Part shown: one piece after another, positions 1 to 11,053 of the stretch
How positions within the stretch are numbered: the first letter of the stretch is position 1
Layout: the number at the start of each line of letters is the position of its first letter
NCBI GenBank assembly: GCA_036346275.1
Contig: CM070720.1
Span: 7,169,278 to 7,233,277, forward strand
Direction of reading: 5' to 3'
Length of the DNA stretch: 64,000 nt
DNA from: Otatea glauca
Lineage: Eukaryota > Streptophyta > Magnoliopsida > Poales > Poaceae
Notes under the pieces: model-generated
The model's database searches: none
The model's input: the letters and a program-made list of their open reading frames with translations, nothing else
Told to the model about the DNA's origin: nothing
Translations under genes and position numbers: made by a program

Positions 1-1063
1 TCGAGGACGACTCCAATTCAAGAAAGGGAGAATGATGAGACCATGCTCGTCCTGGATATGATCAACGCTATATCAATTTGGCGACACTTCACGGCATCCT
101 CTGTATCATCTACATCTACTAGGATGGCTTTCCTTCACAGGGGGACGAAGCGTCCAAGAGTGCAAGCTTTCAACATGCCTTTATATGCTGGAAAGAAATA
201 TTGAGCTTTGTGGAGGATGATCTGAACATGAGAATACTTTTGTTGACGCAAGCTAAAGTGAGCATGAGTCGAGGACGACTCAAATTCAAGAAAAGGAGGA
301 TGATGAGGACATCACTACTACGGATATGACTACATTTGGTTGTGCCTACTCCAACACATCATCCACGGGCCAAGAAGAGAGAGAGATCAAATCCATCACG
401 TTCTGGAATCCAATTCGGCCTCCTGAGACAACACCAACTTAAAACGGCCATAACTTTTGATTCAGAAGGGTATTCAGGGCACATGAGTACTTGATTGAAA
501 GCTTTCGTCGCCCTCTTTCCAATGGATCCAGTCTCACCTTCAAATTCCTTCTGAACTGTCCGGAAACTGCAAAACAAGTCATGTCACTTTTCCAATCCGA
601 GTCAGAGTGGGCCTTGGGCCTTGTAATCGAATTGTATTTGGTTTCCTAGGGTTTTGAACGACCACCTCCTCTTGTTATCTCATAAATAACCAGCCGCAAC
701 CCCATCTAGGGTTTTGGGTTTTGTTTGATTAGTTTAGCCAAGTGCAAACTTTGCGTCTTCGAGTTGTGCTGGACAGCCACCTTGTCAAGACCTTCAATAG
801 AACCCCACCTTATTTTGGCCTTCAATTCTTATTTGCAATTTCAGATTGCTTTTACCATTGTTCTTGCTTGTTCTTCGGTTGCTTGCAGGAATTGAACTCG
901 TGTTCAGTTGATCGTGCCACGGCAAGATCAATAACACTCCGGAGTTGGTTTAGCGATTGCTAAGGCGCATCGTCGTCGTACGTTGTAGTCGGATCGTCAA
1001 AGTCGATTCCACAAATCGATAGTTATCGCTCTCATCGAAAGATCGGGACTCAACCTCACATCA
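1..1063 (+). mobile_element. 3' end and 3' LTR of a CRM-related non-autonomous retrotransposon (family X)
   Basis: The polypurine tract lies at about 20-32 (AAGAAAGGGAGAA) and the long form of the LTR runs from TGATGAGACC at 33 to CACATCA at 1063, 1031 bp. A second polypurine tract (AAAAGGAGGA, 291-300) and a second LTR-like start (TGATGAGGAC, 301) lie inside it. The U5 block (GATTGCTAAGGCGCATCG near 953) is shared with the other CRM-type LTRs of the window. The same LTR recurs at 37162-38197 (minus) and 44636-46327 (plus, interrupted). Right of 1063 the sequence changes at once to a CACTA transposase gene read on the minus strand, so the element inserted there; its 5' part lies outside the window. 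A TATA-like CATAAATAA lies near 681-690. Confidence 0.85.
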
Positions 1064-1618
1064 GTTTCCCTCCGGAAGCAGATCCGATAGAAGAACTAGA
1101 AGTGCATTGAAACTTGTATCTGTCCAACGGTGTTTTGCTTTCAGTTCGAACAATGCAAGGACCGAACCCAACTTGGTGTATTCCGCTTTGTAACCTATGA
1201 ACAGCAGTTTCGCATCATCTTCCATCAAGCTTTTAAACTTTTCAAACTCTCTTTCCATGTAATTACCCTCTACATCCCGCAACATTTGCTCCAAATTATC
1301 CCCCTCAAACATATCAAGCTGCAACTCGTCATCCGGTTCCACCGTGTCTTCGTTGCATAGCGGAAGGGTACTACCTGCCTCCTCGTGATGGATCCAACAT
1401 GTGTAATTCCACACGAAGCCACGTCGAATCAGGTGCTCCTCAATTTGAGCTGAGTAATTAAATCTTCTCAGATTGGTGCAATCAATGCAAGGACAATATA
1501 TGAAGTTTACACCCCTCCTCACCATGTTCTCTTCTGCAATTTTTTTGAACTACTTAACACCCCTCTGAAATTCAGCACTCACACGGCTTTTCTGATGCAT
1601 CCATTCCTCACGGTCCAT
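1064..1618 (-). pseudogene. CACTA transposase N-terminus (transposase-associated domain), interrupted
   Basis: On the minus strand an ATG at 1618 opens a protein beginning MDREEWMHQKSRVSAEFQRG, followed after one in-frame TAG by an open stretch with CPCIDCTNLRRF, IEEHLIRRGFVWNYTCWIHH and an acidic tail. This is the transposase-associated domain that precedes the TNP2-like transposase of plant CACTA elements; the CxC..C cysteines fit its zinc-binding pattern. The family function is binding element ends for cut-and-paste transposition. Only about 180 codons remain before the LTR at 1063 cuts the gene. The single TAG directly after GVK breaks translation, although the frame continues; it may be a real nonsense mutation or lie at an unrecognised intron. 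The domain call rests on recognised motifs, not on a search. Confidence 0.8.
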
Positions 1619-1960
1619 CTGCAATTAAATTTCGCACAATAAATTATGGAAAAACTGGAGCGACATCTAGCTAGCTATTTTAAATATTGATATATCATTT
1701 CAATTAATATTACCTTTGCAAAATAGAGGACAGGTTCCAAGATATATAAATGTACTCCCGATCGATACCTAGCTCCTTTCCTAGTTTAGAGCTTCCAATT
1801 CCCTAGATAGGAGACATAAATTTTTAAAATCAACAATGATATCAAATAATCTGATTATATAGCTAGTGCAGTAGCTTGCAAATATTTTTACTACAACGAA
1901 ACAAAACAAGGGTACCAACGATGACTCCTAATCTCTAAATAAGTTAGGCCCTAATCCCAT

Positions 1961-2168
1961 TCGAGGATATGTCGTTCAAGCAAGTTCCTAAGCCGTTGTA
2001 CAACTCCAAAGAAAATTTCGGCAGCATCTCCCCACTGTTCTCCATATACACGTCTCGACAACAGGTCAATTGGGGTGTGCATATGGAGAACACTAGGGAG
2101 ACGCTACTAAAATCTACTCTGAAGTTGTACAACACAGCTCAGGAACTTGCCCGAACCACATATCCTCG
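1961..2168. repeat. Imperfect inverted repeat (hairpin) inside the CACTA element
   Basis: The left arm, 1961-2048, starts TCGAGGATATGTCGTTCAAG. The right arm, 2082-2168, reads on the minus strand TCGAGGATATGTGGTTCGGG and stays alignable to the loop (both arms share CAAGTTCCT, GTTGTACAACT, GCGTCTCC/GCATCTCC and GTTCTCCATA). The arms are about 88 nt with a 33-nt loop. A transcript of either strand could fold into a long, mismatched hairpin. It lies between the transposase start and the subterminal repeats. No known microRNA was recognised. Confidence 0.75.
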
Positions 2169-2704
2169 AACTGTCTAAAAAAACGTGGACAATTCGAGAC
2201 TGCTCGCTTATAAATATGCCATTTCGTTCGGCATATATATAAACAAGCATCCTCGAACAGGAGACGTAGGTTCCGCAACCTAAACTCTAACATTTATCAT
2301 ATGATAGCAACAATAATTCCATATTAACACGAGAACACTAAAATAATTAAATAGATGTGTGTTTGTCAAATAAAGAGTGTGAAATCTAAAAGCACGTACA
2401 CAATTCTAGTGCAAGCTAAACTTTATTCACAACATATCGAAATTACCTTGTGCAAAATTGAGGAGGTTTAAAGAATTGCTCATATTTTGAAGAAAACCGC
2501 AAATGAGGGCAAAAAGAGGAAAATCTCCACAAGATAGGGTTTCAAATTTTCCCTCTAAATACCCACCCATGAGGACTTCAAATTTTGTCACCCAAGTATT
2601 GCTTCCAACCACACGATATGAGCGTTTTCTCGGGTGGCGGCGGAGAAATCTCCTCTGGAGCAACAACAGAGAAGAGTTCAACGCGAGTGGTATATATGAC
2701 CTAG

Positions 2705-3300
2705 CGAGGCACATCAGAATCGGTTCTTTTCCAGAAGCGATAGTGATGTTCAAGGTCATCACTATCGCTTCTTTTTATAGAAGCGATAGTGATGAGCACG
2801 TGGACATCAGAATCGGTTCTTTTTGAGAAGCGATAGTGATGTGCACGGTCATCACTATCGCTTCTTTTTATAGAAGCGATAGTGATGAGCACGTACACAT
2901 CAGAATCGGTTCTCAACTAAAAAGCGATAGTGATGTGCACGGTCATCAATATCGGTTCTTTTTATAGAAGAAATAGTGATGATCACGTGCGCATCACTAT
3001 TGATTCTTTTCTTAGAACCGATAGTGATGTATATTCACATCACTGTCGCTTCTATCGAAAGAACCGATAGTGATGTGGACGTGATCATCACCATCACTTC
3101 TTTTGTTGGAATCGATAGTGATGACCGTGCACATCACTATTGCGTTTTAGTTGAGAACCGATTGTGATATGCTCTGTTCTACATCACAATCACTTATAAT
3201 CTCATAACCAATAGTGATTATTACAAACACCCCTCCGAAGTTATTTATCACAATCATTTTTTCCTAAAAACTTAAGAACCGACACAAATAAAGCGATAGT
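2705..3300. repeat. CACTA subterminal repeats
   Basis: The motif AGCGATAGTGATG and its reverse complement CATCACTATCGCT recur many times in both orientations, often as back-to-back palindromes separated by 8-15 nt. Similar short clustered repeats are the transposase-binding sites at the ends of En/Spm elements, so this block is probably the binding array next to the terminus. Copies become more diverged towards 3200. No gene is present, although short ORFs run through it. Confidence 0.85.
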
Positions 3301-3318
3301 GATTTGCGTTTTGTAGTG
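3294..3318 (-). repeat. CACTA terminal inverted repeat
   Basis: Read on the minus strand from 3318: CACTACAAAACGCAAATCAC followed by TATCGC. The CACTA start and the adjoining subterminal motif identify the outer end of the element. The adjacent triplet GTG (3319-3321) is the candidate target duplication; the partner end is not in the window. Confidence 0.8.
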
Positions 3319-4458
3319 GTGGATTTAGGTGATCTTTGACTCTATGCGAAGCTTATAACGAGGGCTACAATCTCCTCCCATTCTCAAGATTTAAGCAACC
3401 ATAGATAATTTTTACATATCACAAAAACAAAGACTCTAATGTAGTGATTCAAGTCTAAAATCTGATTTCTCGAAATCCTTCACACAGACTTGATCAAAAG
3501 CGTGACTTCAATCTAGAGAGAGTCAATAAGATCAAATATTGAGCCATGTGATGATCAACTCATGATCAAAACAATTTTAAAAAACACATTTGCAAAATCT
3601 AATAACATGCTCCAATATCAAATGCATGAACACCAATATTTTGCAAAACACATTTGCAAATATAAATCTTGCAAACAAGAGCAATCAAGATCATATCTTT
3701 GAGCCATGTGATGATCAACACATGATCAAAATAATTTGCAAACATATTTGCAAACCCTATTCACATGCTCCAAGATAAGATTCAGTTAAATCATATTTTG
3801 CAAAAACTTATTTTGCAAATGCAAAGCATAAACCTATTTTAGCCTTTGTGATGATCAACACATGATCAAGTTACAAGCTAAGATTCCGATGCATGAGCTC
3901 TCTATTTGCAACATATGCAAATATCTAACTACGAACAACTACTTAAACCAACTTGCATAAGCTATCCCCCTTTTTGCAACACATGCAAATCCATAGCTCT
4001 ATGCAAAAACCAAATCAAGATTTAATAAGAAGTAAGCATGAGCTCCCTTATTTGCAACACATGCAAATATTAAGGCTCATGAAAAAACCAAATAAGAGAG
4101 TGAGCTAGAGTGTATCGGATTGAGTTCATCAACATATGTTGAAGCTCAAGCTATAAGACTCGACCCCTCTTAACAGTACGGTAACCTACACTAACAACCC
4201 GGTTTGCCATCCAAACACCGAGACCAATAAAAGACTAGGAACACATCCTTAGCCCTAACTAGTTATACCTTTGCCTTTAGCACATCCACCTGGAGCTTTT
4301 ATGATTTCCATCATCTTGCCTCCAAGCCGGGTGCTTTGTTCTTATTCATCAACAAATGAAGAACATTCTCTAGCTTCACTTCACTTGGGATCCATCCTTG
4401 AAGCTTATCAACACAGGATGACTTCTCCTTCCCGATTCTTCATTTTCTTGGACTCAAC
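3319..4458. other. AT-rich flanking DNA with diverged ~150-bp repeats, no gene
   Basis: About 1.1 kb of AT-rich sequence. A phrase like GTGATGATCAACACATGATC recurs near 3547, 3708 and 3848, and TTTGCAAACAC/TTGCAACACATGCAAAT variants are scattered between 3580 and 4070, so this is an old, diverged tandem array with a period of roughly 145-165 bp. No convincing coding frame was seen. It is the host sequence into which Tat element J inserted at 4459. Confidence 0.55.
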
Positions 4459-5310
4459 TGACGAATACTCATACCAGGGGTACCCCAACGGCCCAGGGTA
4501 ACAAGCAGGCTGCCCCAAGCCCATTACCGACCAAAGGACCCGTGGGACCACAAAGGACGCCCCTCCCCAACCGATCAGGACGAGTGTCCCCGACCAAGTA
4601 GGGCTCCCGACCCCTGCGGCGGGTTGGGATCCCCCGACTCCGACCAAATAAAGGCAACCTCCGCCAAGGGCCGCGTGTCAAAGCCTCCACCGGTCTACAG
4701 CCTCGTGCCCCACGGACGAGGACAATCGAAGTGACTGTACGGGAGCAGGTGGCTCTTTCCCAAGATGGCATAAATGGCTGCTAAAGTCAAGCTTCCGGTC
4801 CCATCAACTAGTCATGTACAATACGAAGGCACGCTCCCTCCCGAGGCAGTACCAACGTTATACACCGCAACGCCAACACTCGCAGAGCTCACGTAAGGCA
4901 GGTGCGCCATTTCCGATGAAGCGGCTAATCGCTCGCCTAACGGGACTACCGACCCGGCGTGGGCAAGGCAGCAATGACTGGCCGCGTAATGAAGGACCGA
5001 AGCTCTTAGCATAGGCCACCTCCCCTTTCCCAATTCTCATTGTAACCTGCCCTTTCCTACTATATAAAGGGGGGGCAGGAGCCCCTGATGAGGGGGAGAC
5101 AGAGAAAAAGAGGAAGGACGAGTTCTTTCTTGTAAACGATGTGCAGCCATTTGCACCAAAAGCAATACAATACCACCACACGAACTGGAGTAGGGACTTT
5201 CGGCCCGAACCAGTATACACCTTGGGCTCCCGAGTCTAACCATTCAGGGATAGGGAACGCGTGGCCCTTCTGACTTACAAATTTACTTGCCGGTGCTCGA
5301 AACGCTGACA
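4459..5310 (+). repeat. 5' LTR of element J
   Basis: An 852-bp repeat ending CGAAACGCTGACA directly before the primer-binding site; it matches 16683-17507. A TATA box (TATATAAA, 5061-5068) lies about 240 bp before the end, matching TATATAAA at 17261-17268 of the 3' LTR. It serves as promoter and polyadenylation region. The start at TG (4459) is chosen because it gives a perfect 5-bp target duplication. Confidence 0.85.
5061..5068 (+). promoter_or_regulatory. TATA box of the J LTR promoter
   Basis: TATATAAA in a CCTACTATATAAAGG context, conserved in both LTR copies. Its place upstream of the presumed R region fits the core promoter of the element. Confidence 0.6.
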
Positions 5311-5330
5311 GTTGGCGCGCCAGGTAGGGG
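5311..5330 (+). other. Primer-binding site of J
   Basis: GTTGGCGCGCCAGGTAGGGG follows the 5' LTR directly. The same motif stands next to the LTR of element I (minus strand, about 53745-53763). It would prime minus-strand DNA synthesis from a host tRNA. RIRE2-type elements use a site of this kind; I recall tRNA-Arg, but did not verify the tRNA. Confidence 0.75.
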
Positions 5331-5376
5331 TTCGCGCGTCTTCATCGACATCTCTGGATTCCCATTCATCTCCCTG

Positions 5377-7330
5377 ATGGCTTTCTTCACCGGCGACGTC
5401 GTGTCTACGTCGGGGGGCCGAATCCGATTCGGCTCCCTCAACTTCATCGCCACTCCAACGGGTGAGCTCGTGCTCGATCCCCGCCGCCGTCGAGACCGTG
5501 GTTCGCCGAAGCCGTGGCTCCATCTCCGACACCTCGCCGCCTCCGCTTGAGGCCCTCGCAGCCCCCGTGCCGAGCCTCAACGAGCGCCCCGCCGTCTTTG
5601 GCGGTAGCACCCGAGGCTCGGGAGGATGACCACGTCGCCTCCCTTGAGCTCACAGTTCGTGGCTATGGCCGGCTATATACCGGCCTATGTCCACGAGCTG
5701 CTGGAGGATTCTTCCAGCCACGACTCCAGCTCCGACACGGAGCAAACCGCCCGCAGACGGCACTCTCGTGAGTACAACATGGCGGGCACGGTCAACCTGA
5801 CCGTAACCCCCGCGGCTACGGGGGCTCCCATCCAGCGCATAAGGCGCATGAGGAGGAATACCAGCGCGAGCACGCTGAGAGCGCTCAAGCTCGCCGCGCC
5901 GAGTTTAAGCGGCAGCGTAAGGAGCTGGAGGACCGAAGGGCCGAGCTCGATAAGCTCCAGGCCGACCTGGAGCAGGATGAGCCCGAGCCCCCACTGGTGC
6001 TTGGCGGCGCGCGCGGGCGCGCACGTTAGATGCGCCACAAGCTGGTGGAGGAATCTGATGGCCCTTAGTTCTTCCCCCACGCGAGTCAGAACATGGCTGC
6101 AGCTGCGATGCTGCTCCGAGGCCTTCCCGAGCCGGACGACCCGGAGGCCAAAGCCACGCACTCGTAATCTCCGGTCAGGGAGCGTCTTCTTGTGCGGCAA
6201 GACATGCCAGCCTCCGGCCCTCACCATTTTGGCGCCACCTCTGGCCGCCGGACCCGCACCACCCCTCGGGCCCGGCTGGGTCCAGCAAGGGTGGCGGCAC
6301 GTCAAGAACAACCCCAAGCCTCACGCACTCGGCGCGCTACGCCGGGCGACGACTTACGACGTTCGCGCACCCTCGAGGCGCGAAAAAGCGGTGGACGGCC
6401 GCCACTGCGCGTGTTGCGACAATGGACGCCGCCACAATCGCAGCCTCAAGCCCGATGGTCCGACCACGAGCTTTCGTGAAGGGATTCGCCATGCGGATTT
6501 CCCCGCTAGATTCGGGGCACCGACCAACATAGCCAAATACACCGGGGCCACGAACCCCGGCGTATGGCTCGAAGACTACCGGCTCGCGTGCAGGGCGGGA
6601 GGAGCGACGGATGACCTCTTCATCATCAAATACCTCCCTATCAATCTCGCGGACTCGGCTCGAGCCTGGCTCTAGTACTTGCCCGTAAAGACCATCAGGA
6701 ACTGGGCCGACCTGAAGACCCTTTTTTCGGTAACTTCCAAGGCACTTATAAGCGCCCTGGAAAATCCTGGGACCTGAAGAGCTGCAAGCAGTAGCCGGGA
6801 GAAACTCTCCGGAATTACATCCGACGCTTTCCCGTCAATGCAACGAGCTCCACGACATCTCCGACGCCGACGTCGTGGGGGCGTTCATCTACGGCACCTC
6901 TTGCAAGGCCTTGGTGCACAAACCGGTTGCGCGGCCCGTAACCACTAAGGTGCTTCGACATCGCCACCAACCACGATCCGCGAGGAGGCGGGGGCCATCT
7001 TCAAGATGGCAAGACTAAGCAAGAACCCGGTCCGAGCCGGTCCTTTTTCGACCGCTCCGGCTGCGGAGGCGACGGAAAACAGTTCGCGAGGTCCAAGTGG
7101 TCGCGACCGCCGACCGCCTCGCCAAGCAAAGCAGCGCGACCGCCGCTGCTCCCGACCACTTCGAAAAGTTGATGGACAGCCCGCGCCCACACCACGATTT
7201 CCGCCAAACACAAGTACCGGATCGCGAGGTCTTAAGGCGCTTCCTCCAAAGACTTCACGACGCCACGGCAAAGGAAAGAAGCCGCCCGCCCCACGGCCGC
7301 GGAGAGATGGCGACGACGAGTTCCCGTAAC
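5377..7330 (+). pseudogene. J gag polyprotein region, degraded
   Basis: An ATG at 5377 starts MAFFTGDVVSTSGGRIRFGS, a Tat gag-like N-terminus. The gag core is visible at about 6500-6720, with KYTGATNPGVWLEDYRLACR, DLFIIKYLPINLADSARAWL, then a TAG in place of a codon at 6673-6675 and YLPVKTIRNWADLKTLF in the same frame. Gag forms the particle in which reverse transcription takes place. Coding jumps between all three frames from 5500 to 7330, so there are several indels. A zinc knuckle could not be recognised. The identification of gag is secure from the central motifs and its position between primer site and protease; the protein ends are not. Confidence 0.7.
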
Positions 7331-7337
7331 CCGACGG

Positions 7338-8089
7338 TTGCCTCAAGATCTTTGGCGGACCGGCATGCTACGCCGACAAGCGCCGCTCAAGCTCGCCTAC
7401 CACGAGGTCCATACCGCCACACCAGCCGTCCCCCAATATCTTCGGTGGTCGGAGTCCCCGATCACCTTCGATCGGACTGACCACCCCGACCACGTCCCGC
7501 AGCCAGGGAGATACCCACTTGTGGTCGACCCCATTGTGGGGAAGAAGCGCCTCACAAAGGTGCTAATGGATGGTGGCAACGGTCTCAACATCCTTTATGT
7601 TGAGACGCTCGACGCCATGGGGTTCCCCCGCCGAGTCTCCGATCGAGCAAGGCGCCTTTCCACGGCCATCCCCGCCGCAGGGCCCAACCGCCGGGCGGTC
7701 GACCGCCCGTCACCTTTGGAGGACCAAAAATTTCCACACCGAGACCTCACTTTCGAGGTCGTGGATTTTCCTGATCCTACCACACCATCCCGGGAGGCCG
7801 TATATGCCAAGTTCATGGCGGTCCCCTGTTACACCTATCTCAAGCTGAAGATGCCCGGGCCACGAGGAGTCATCACCGTGGCTTCGTCCTTCCAGCTTGC
7901 TTACAACTGCGAGCGAAGCATCCGCCAAGTTCGCCAACCTCCGGAGGGAAGCCTTCCGAGTCCGCCCCTGTGTCTAGCAAGTCGGGGGCGGGATCCTTCA
8001 AGTCCGCTGAGGACACGAAGAAGGTTGCGGTCGATCCCGGCGATCTGACCAAGACCGTGCGGGTCGGAGCCACGCTCCCCGCCAAATAG
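7338..8089 (+). pseudogene. J aspartic protease region
   Basis: The reading frame from 7338 contains YLRWSESPITFDRTDHPDHV, then LVVDPIVGKKRLTKVLMDGG and NGLNILYVETLDAMG (about 7530-7621). DGG-N-GLNIL corresponds to the DGGSGLNIL active-site loop of Tat proteases, with Ser replaced by Asn. The aspartate is retained. After 7630 the frame drifts, although YAKFMAVPCYTYLKLKMPGP near 7803-7862 still matches the linker before RT. The protease processes the polyprotein. As sequenced it is separated from gag and RT by frameshifts. Confidence 0.75.
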
Positions 8090-8890
8090 GAAAGCGCGCT
8101 TGTCGACTTCCTCCGCGCCAACAACGACGTCTTTGCATGGAAATCCTCCGACATGCCAGGAATTCCGAGGGAAGTCGCCAACCCTGTACTTGTGAAGAAG
8201 AATGGGCAATGGAGAATGTGCGTTGATTATACGAGTCTGAACAAGGCATGTCCCAAGGACTCGTTCCCCTTGCCCCGCATCGACCAAGTCATCGACTCCA
8301 CTGCGGGGTGCGAGTTCCTTTCCTTTTTGGATGCCTACTCGGGCTATCACCAGATATCACTAAAGGAGTCTGACCAGCTCGCGACCTCCTTCATCACTCC
8401 GTTTGGCTCGTTCTGCTACGTGACAATGCCGTTCGGTGTAAAAAACGCGGGCGCTACATACCAACGATGTATGCAAACGTGTTTCAACAACCAGATCGGC
8501 CGCAACATTGAGGCGTACATCGACGACATCGTCGTAAAGACCAAGAAGGCTGACGACCTCATCACCGACCTAGGAGAGACTTTCGCAAATCTCCGGCGGT
8601 TCCGCATAAAGCTCAACCCCGAGAAGTGCGCCTTGGGTCCCCAAGGAAAGCTCCTCGGTTTCATCGTCTCTGAGCGTGGCATCGAGGCCAATCAGGAGAA
8701 GATCTCAGCGATCACAAGGATGGGCCCGGTCGGCAACCTAAAAGGGGTCCAAAGGCTAACCGGATGCCTTGCAGCCTTAAGCCGTTTCGTGTCTCACCTT
8801 GGCGAGCGCGGGATGTCGCTCTACAAGCTGCTTAAGAAGTCCGACCGCCTGGACCGACCTCAGAGGCTCTGGAGGCCCTCACCCGCTTGA
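8090..8890 (+). pseudogene. J reverse transcriptase
   Basis: One open frame from about 8153 covers nearly the whole RT: NPVLVKKNGQWRMCVDYTSL, LPRIDQVIDSTAGCEFLSFL, DAYSGYHQI, MPFGVKNAGATYQ, the catalytic AYIDDIVV at 8512-8535 (Y-x-DD as YIDD), and LGFIVSERGIEANQEKI, followed by the thumb/connection LTGCLAALSRFVSHLGERG. These are Tat-type RT motifs with the catalytic aspartates present. The domain copies element RNA into DNA. The N-terminal stretch before 8153 (VDFLRANNDVFAWKSSDMPG) is also recognisable just upstream in a different frame, so it is broken there and again near 8880. Confidence 0.88.
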
Positions 8891-9358
8891 AGGCCTTCCG
8901 CCCTCACCCCGCCCCGGCCGCCCGCAAGACCGGCGAACCGCCGCTCTCTACATCGCCGCCACGACCCAAGTTGTCGCACGGCCCTCGTGGTGGAATGACC
9001 GGAAGAAGGCCGTGAGCTCAAGATACAACGGCCGGTCTACTTCATCAGCGAGGTGCTTTCCGAGTCTAAGGCTCTGCACCGCAGTGCGTAAGCCGCTCAC
9101 GCAAAGACTCATCACAAAGAGAAAATTGGTCCACTACTCACCAAAGACCCGTCACCGCAGGACCACGCCGCCACTCGGCGAGATCATCCACAACCGCGAC
9201 GCCTCAGGAAGGATAGCTAAATGGGCACTCGAGCTCAGTGGTCACAGCATATCATACGTTCCTCGAACGGCGATCAAGTCGCAGGCCCTGGCCGACTTCG
9301 TCGCCGAGTGGACCGAAGCCCAGGCACCACCAGCGCTCGAAGACCCCGAGTACTAGAC
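8891..9358 (+). pseudogene. J RNase H (first, gypsy-type), frameshifted
   Basis: Downstream of RT the frames hold YIAATTQVV (about 8950), VYFISEVLSESK-like text near 9035-9070 in a shifted frame, and from about 9190 the open stretch ending SGHSISYVPRTAIKSQALAD and FVAEWTEAQ, with a TAG at 9355-9357. This is the connection/RNase H domain normally located between RT and the second RNase H in Tat elements. At least three frame changes occur within 470 bp. The order of motifs supports the call despite the breaks. Confidence 0.65.
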
Positions 9359-9359
9359 G

Positions 9360-9710
9360 ATGTACTTCGATGGATCCTACACCAAGAACAACGCGGGCGC
9401 AGGAGTTGTTATTGTTTCCCCACTCGGGAACAGACTTCAATACATGATCAGGCTGCTCTTCGATGCGACCAACAACATCGCCGAGTACGAGGCTCTCGTC
9501 AACGGTCTCCGGATCGCTGCCGACCTCGGCGCTCGCCGACTCTATGTCCACGGGGACTCCGAGCTTGTCGTCGACTGTGTCATGAAGGCCGCAGAGCCCC
9601 GAGACACCGGATGGTCGCAGCATCGTCGAGAAGGCGCGCAAGCTCGATGAACGGTTCAAGGGTTTCGAGCTCCACCATAGCTACAGATGCTACAACGGTG
9701 AGGCCGATTA
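9360..9710 (+). pseudogene. J second (archaeal-type) RNase H
   Basis: The open frame from 9360 reads MYFDGSYTKNNAGAGVVIVS, NNIAEYEALVNGLRIAADLG and RLYVHGDSELVV. The D-G-S, E (in AEYEAL) and D (in GDSELV) positions match the RNase H active-site acidic residues. A second RNase H of this kind between the first RNase H and integrase is a Tat-lineage character. It would assist in removing the RNA template. The C-terminal part (NGEADYLANLAS) continues at about 9697-9728 in another frame. Element I carries the same domain at 49841-50419. Confidence 0.8.
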
Positions 9711-9899
9711 CCTAGCCAATCTTGCCTCCAGCAGAGAGCCGGTCCACCATGGGATCTTCGTCTGCGACCTTCTGCTGCCTTCTGTCCGGATGGACCAAGT
9801 GGCCGAGCGGCCTTCCGACCCGTCGGGCGCGGCTACTCCGATCGCCGTGCGGTCGGGCGAGATACTGATCGGTCGCATCGCAGCGTGTTAACGATTGAA

Positions 9900-11053
9900 T
9901 CCGACCGAGGAAGCCCTTCATCGACCGTCCGATGGACGGATCGCTTCTCCGACCGACCGAGTCCCGCGCCGCCTCGTCGGTGAAATCCTTCGCCCGGTCG
10001 GGCCGACCTTTACAAAGGAGTCCTCCGAGTCCTCCGTAGGTGCATCCCGGCCGACCAAGGGAAACAATGCTACTCGATATCCTCAAGGGTCTCGCGGTCA
10101 CCATGTCGCGCCCGTCCCCGGTAGGAAAAGCCTTCGACAAGGTTTCTATCGCCGACCGCCGTTCGACGCCGAGCGATTGTACGCACTGCGAAGGATGCCA
10201 ATTCTTCGCCTCAGACGATTCGCTACCAGTTTTGCGACGATCCCCATCACATGGCCATTTGCGCTTGGGGACTCGATCCGTTGGGCCCTTCAAGAAGGCG
10301 CCCGGGTTTACTCACCTCCTTGTCGCAGCGACAAATTCACCAAGTGGATAGAGGCTGCCGGCCAGAGAGCGCCACGCCGGTGCAGCGCCACCTTCTTTCG
10401 CGACATCGCCTTTCGTTCGAGTCCCTAACTCTATCATCACCGACAACGGACGCAGTTCACGGGAAGGAATTTCGAGTTCTCGCGACGACTTCAACATCCG
10501 CGTCGATTGGGCAGCTGTGGCCCATCCGCGGACTAACGGCCAGGTCGAACGCGCGAACGGCATGATCCTCCAAGGGCTCAAGCCACGGATCTTCAGTCGA
10601 CTGAAGCATTTCGCGGGGTGATGGGTGGCCGAGCTACCCTCCGTTCTCTGGAGCCTGCAGACCACGCCAACTTGGGCGACCGGGTTTACGCCATTATTCA
10701 TGGTGTTCGGTGCCGAAGCTGTCTTGCCAACCGACCTGGAATACGACGCCCCAAGATTACAAGCCTTCGACGAGGCACGGGGGCTCATCTCACAACAAGA
10801 CGCCATCGACCAGCTCGGCGAGGCGCGCGATGTGGCCATTCTACGATCGGTCAAATATCAACAAGCTCTACGACGTTACCACAACCGTCAGGTTCGAGGG
10901 CGATCCTTCAACGCCGGGCGACTGGTCCTGCAGACCGGTCCGCACTCACCAAAGATGTGCATTAGCTCGCCACTCGGGAAGGCCCTTCACCGCCGTGGAG
11001 GTTCTTCGACCGCACCTTTCGACTCAAGGACGCGGATGGTCACGCCCTTCTAA
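9900..11053 (+). pseudogene. J integrase
   Basis: Recognisable pieces in order: the zinc-binding region with CEGCQFFA near 10190; DKFTKWIEA at about 10330 (first catalytic Asp); IITDNG near 10432-10450 (second Asp); VDWAAVAHPRTNGQVERANG at about 10502-10560 (catalytic Glu in VERAN); WVAELPSVLWSLQTTPTWAT and GFTPLFMVFGAEAVLPTDLE, 10622-10740, then a basic C-terminal part to 11053. The DDE triad is therefore present but spread over several frames, with a TGA before WVAELP. Integrase inserts the cDNA into chromosomal DNA. No chromodomain was seen, in line with the Tat lineage. Confidence 0.8.

Larger units (their letters stand above)
1064..3318 (-). mobile_element. CACTA (En/Spm) DNA transposon, right part, minus orientation
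   Basis: The terminus at 3318 reads CACTACAAAACGCAAATCAC on the minus strand, the hallmark of CACTA transposons. It is followed inward by a dense block of subterminal repeats (2705-3300) and then by the start of a TNP2-type transposase gene near 1618, all in the order expected for the 5' end of such an element. The three bases beyond the terminus (3319-3321, GTG) would be one copy of the 3-bp target duplication. The other end is missing, because the X-family retrotransposon at 1-1063 interrupts the transposase gene. Between 2169 and 2704 no gene or motif was recognised; it is probably element 5' leader. Confidence 0.85.

Noticed and set aside
1961..2168. A known CACTA-borne microRNA (miR820)
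   Set aside because: The hairpin is real, but the microRNA sequence as remembered was not found in either arm.
2701..3167. ORFs with repeated SDSD/RTDSDV peptides
   Set aside because: They are translations of the CACTA subterminal repeats, present in both strands and frames.
5685..6317. A 210-codon minus-strand ORF opposite J gag
   Set aside because: It is a shadow of the GC-rich gag region, with no recognisable domain, on the wrong strand for gag.
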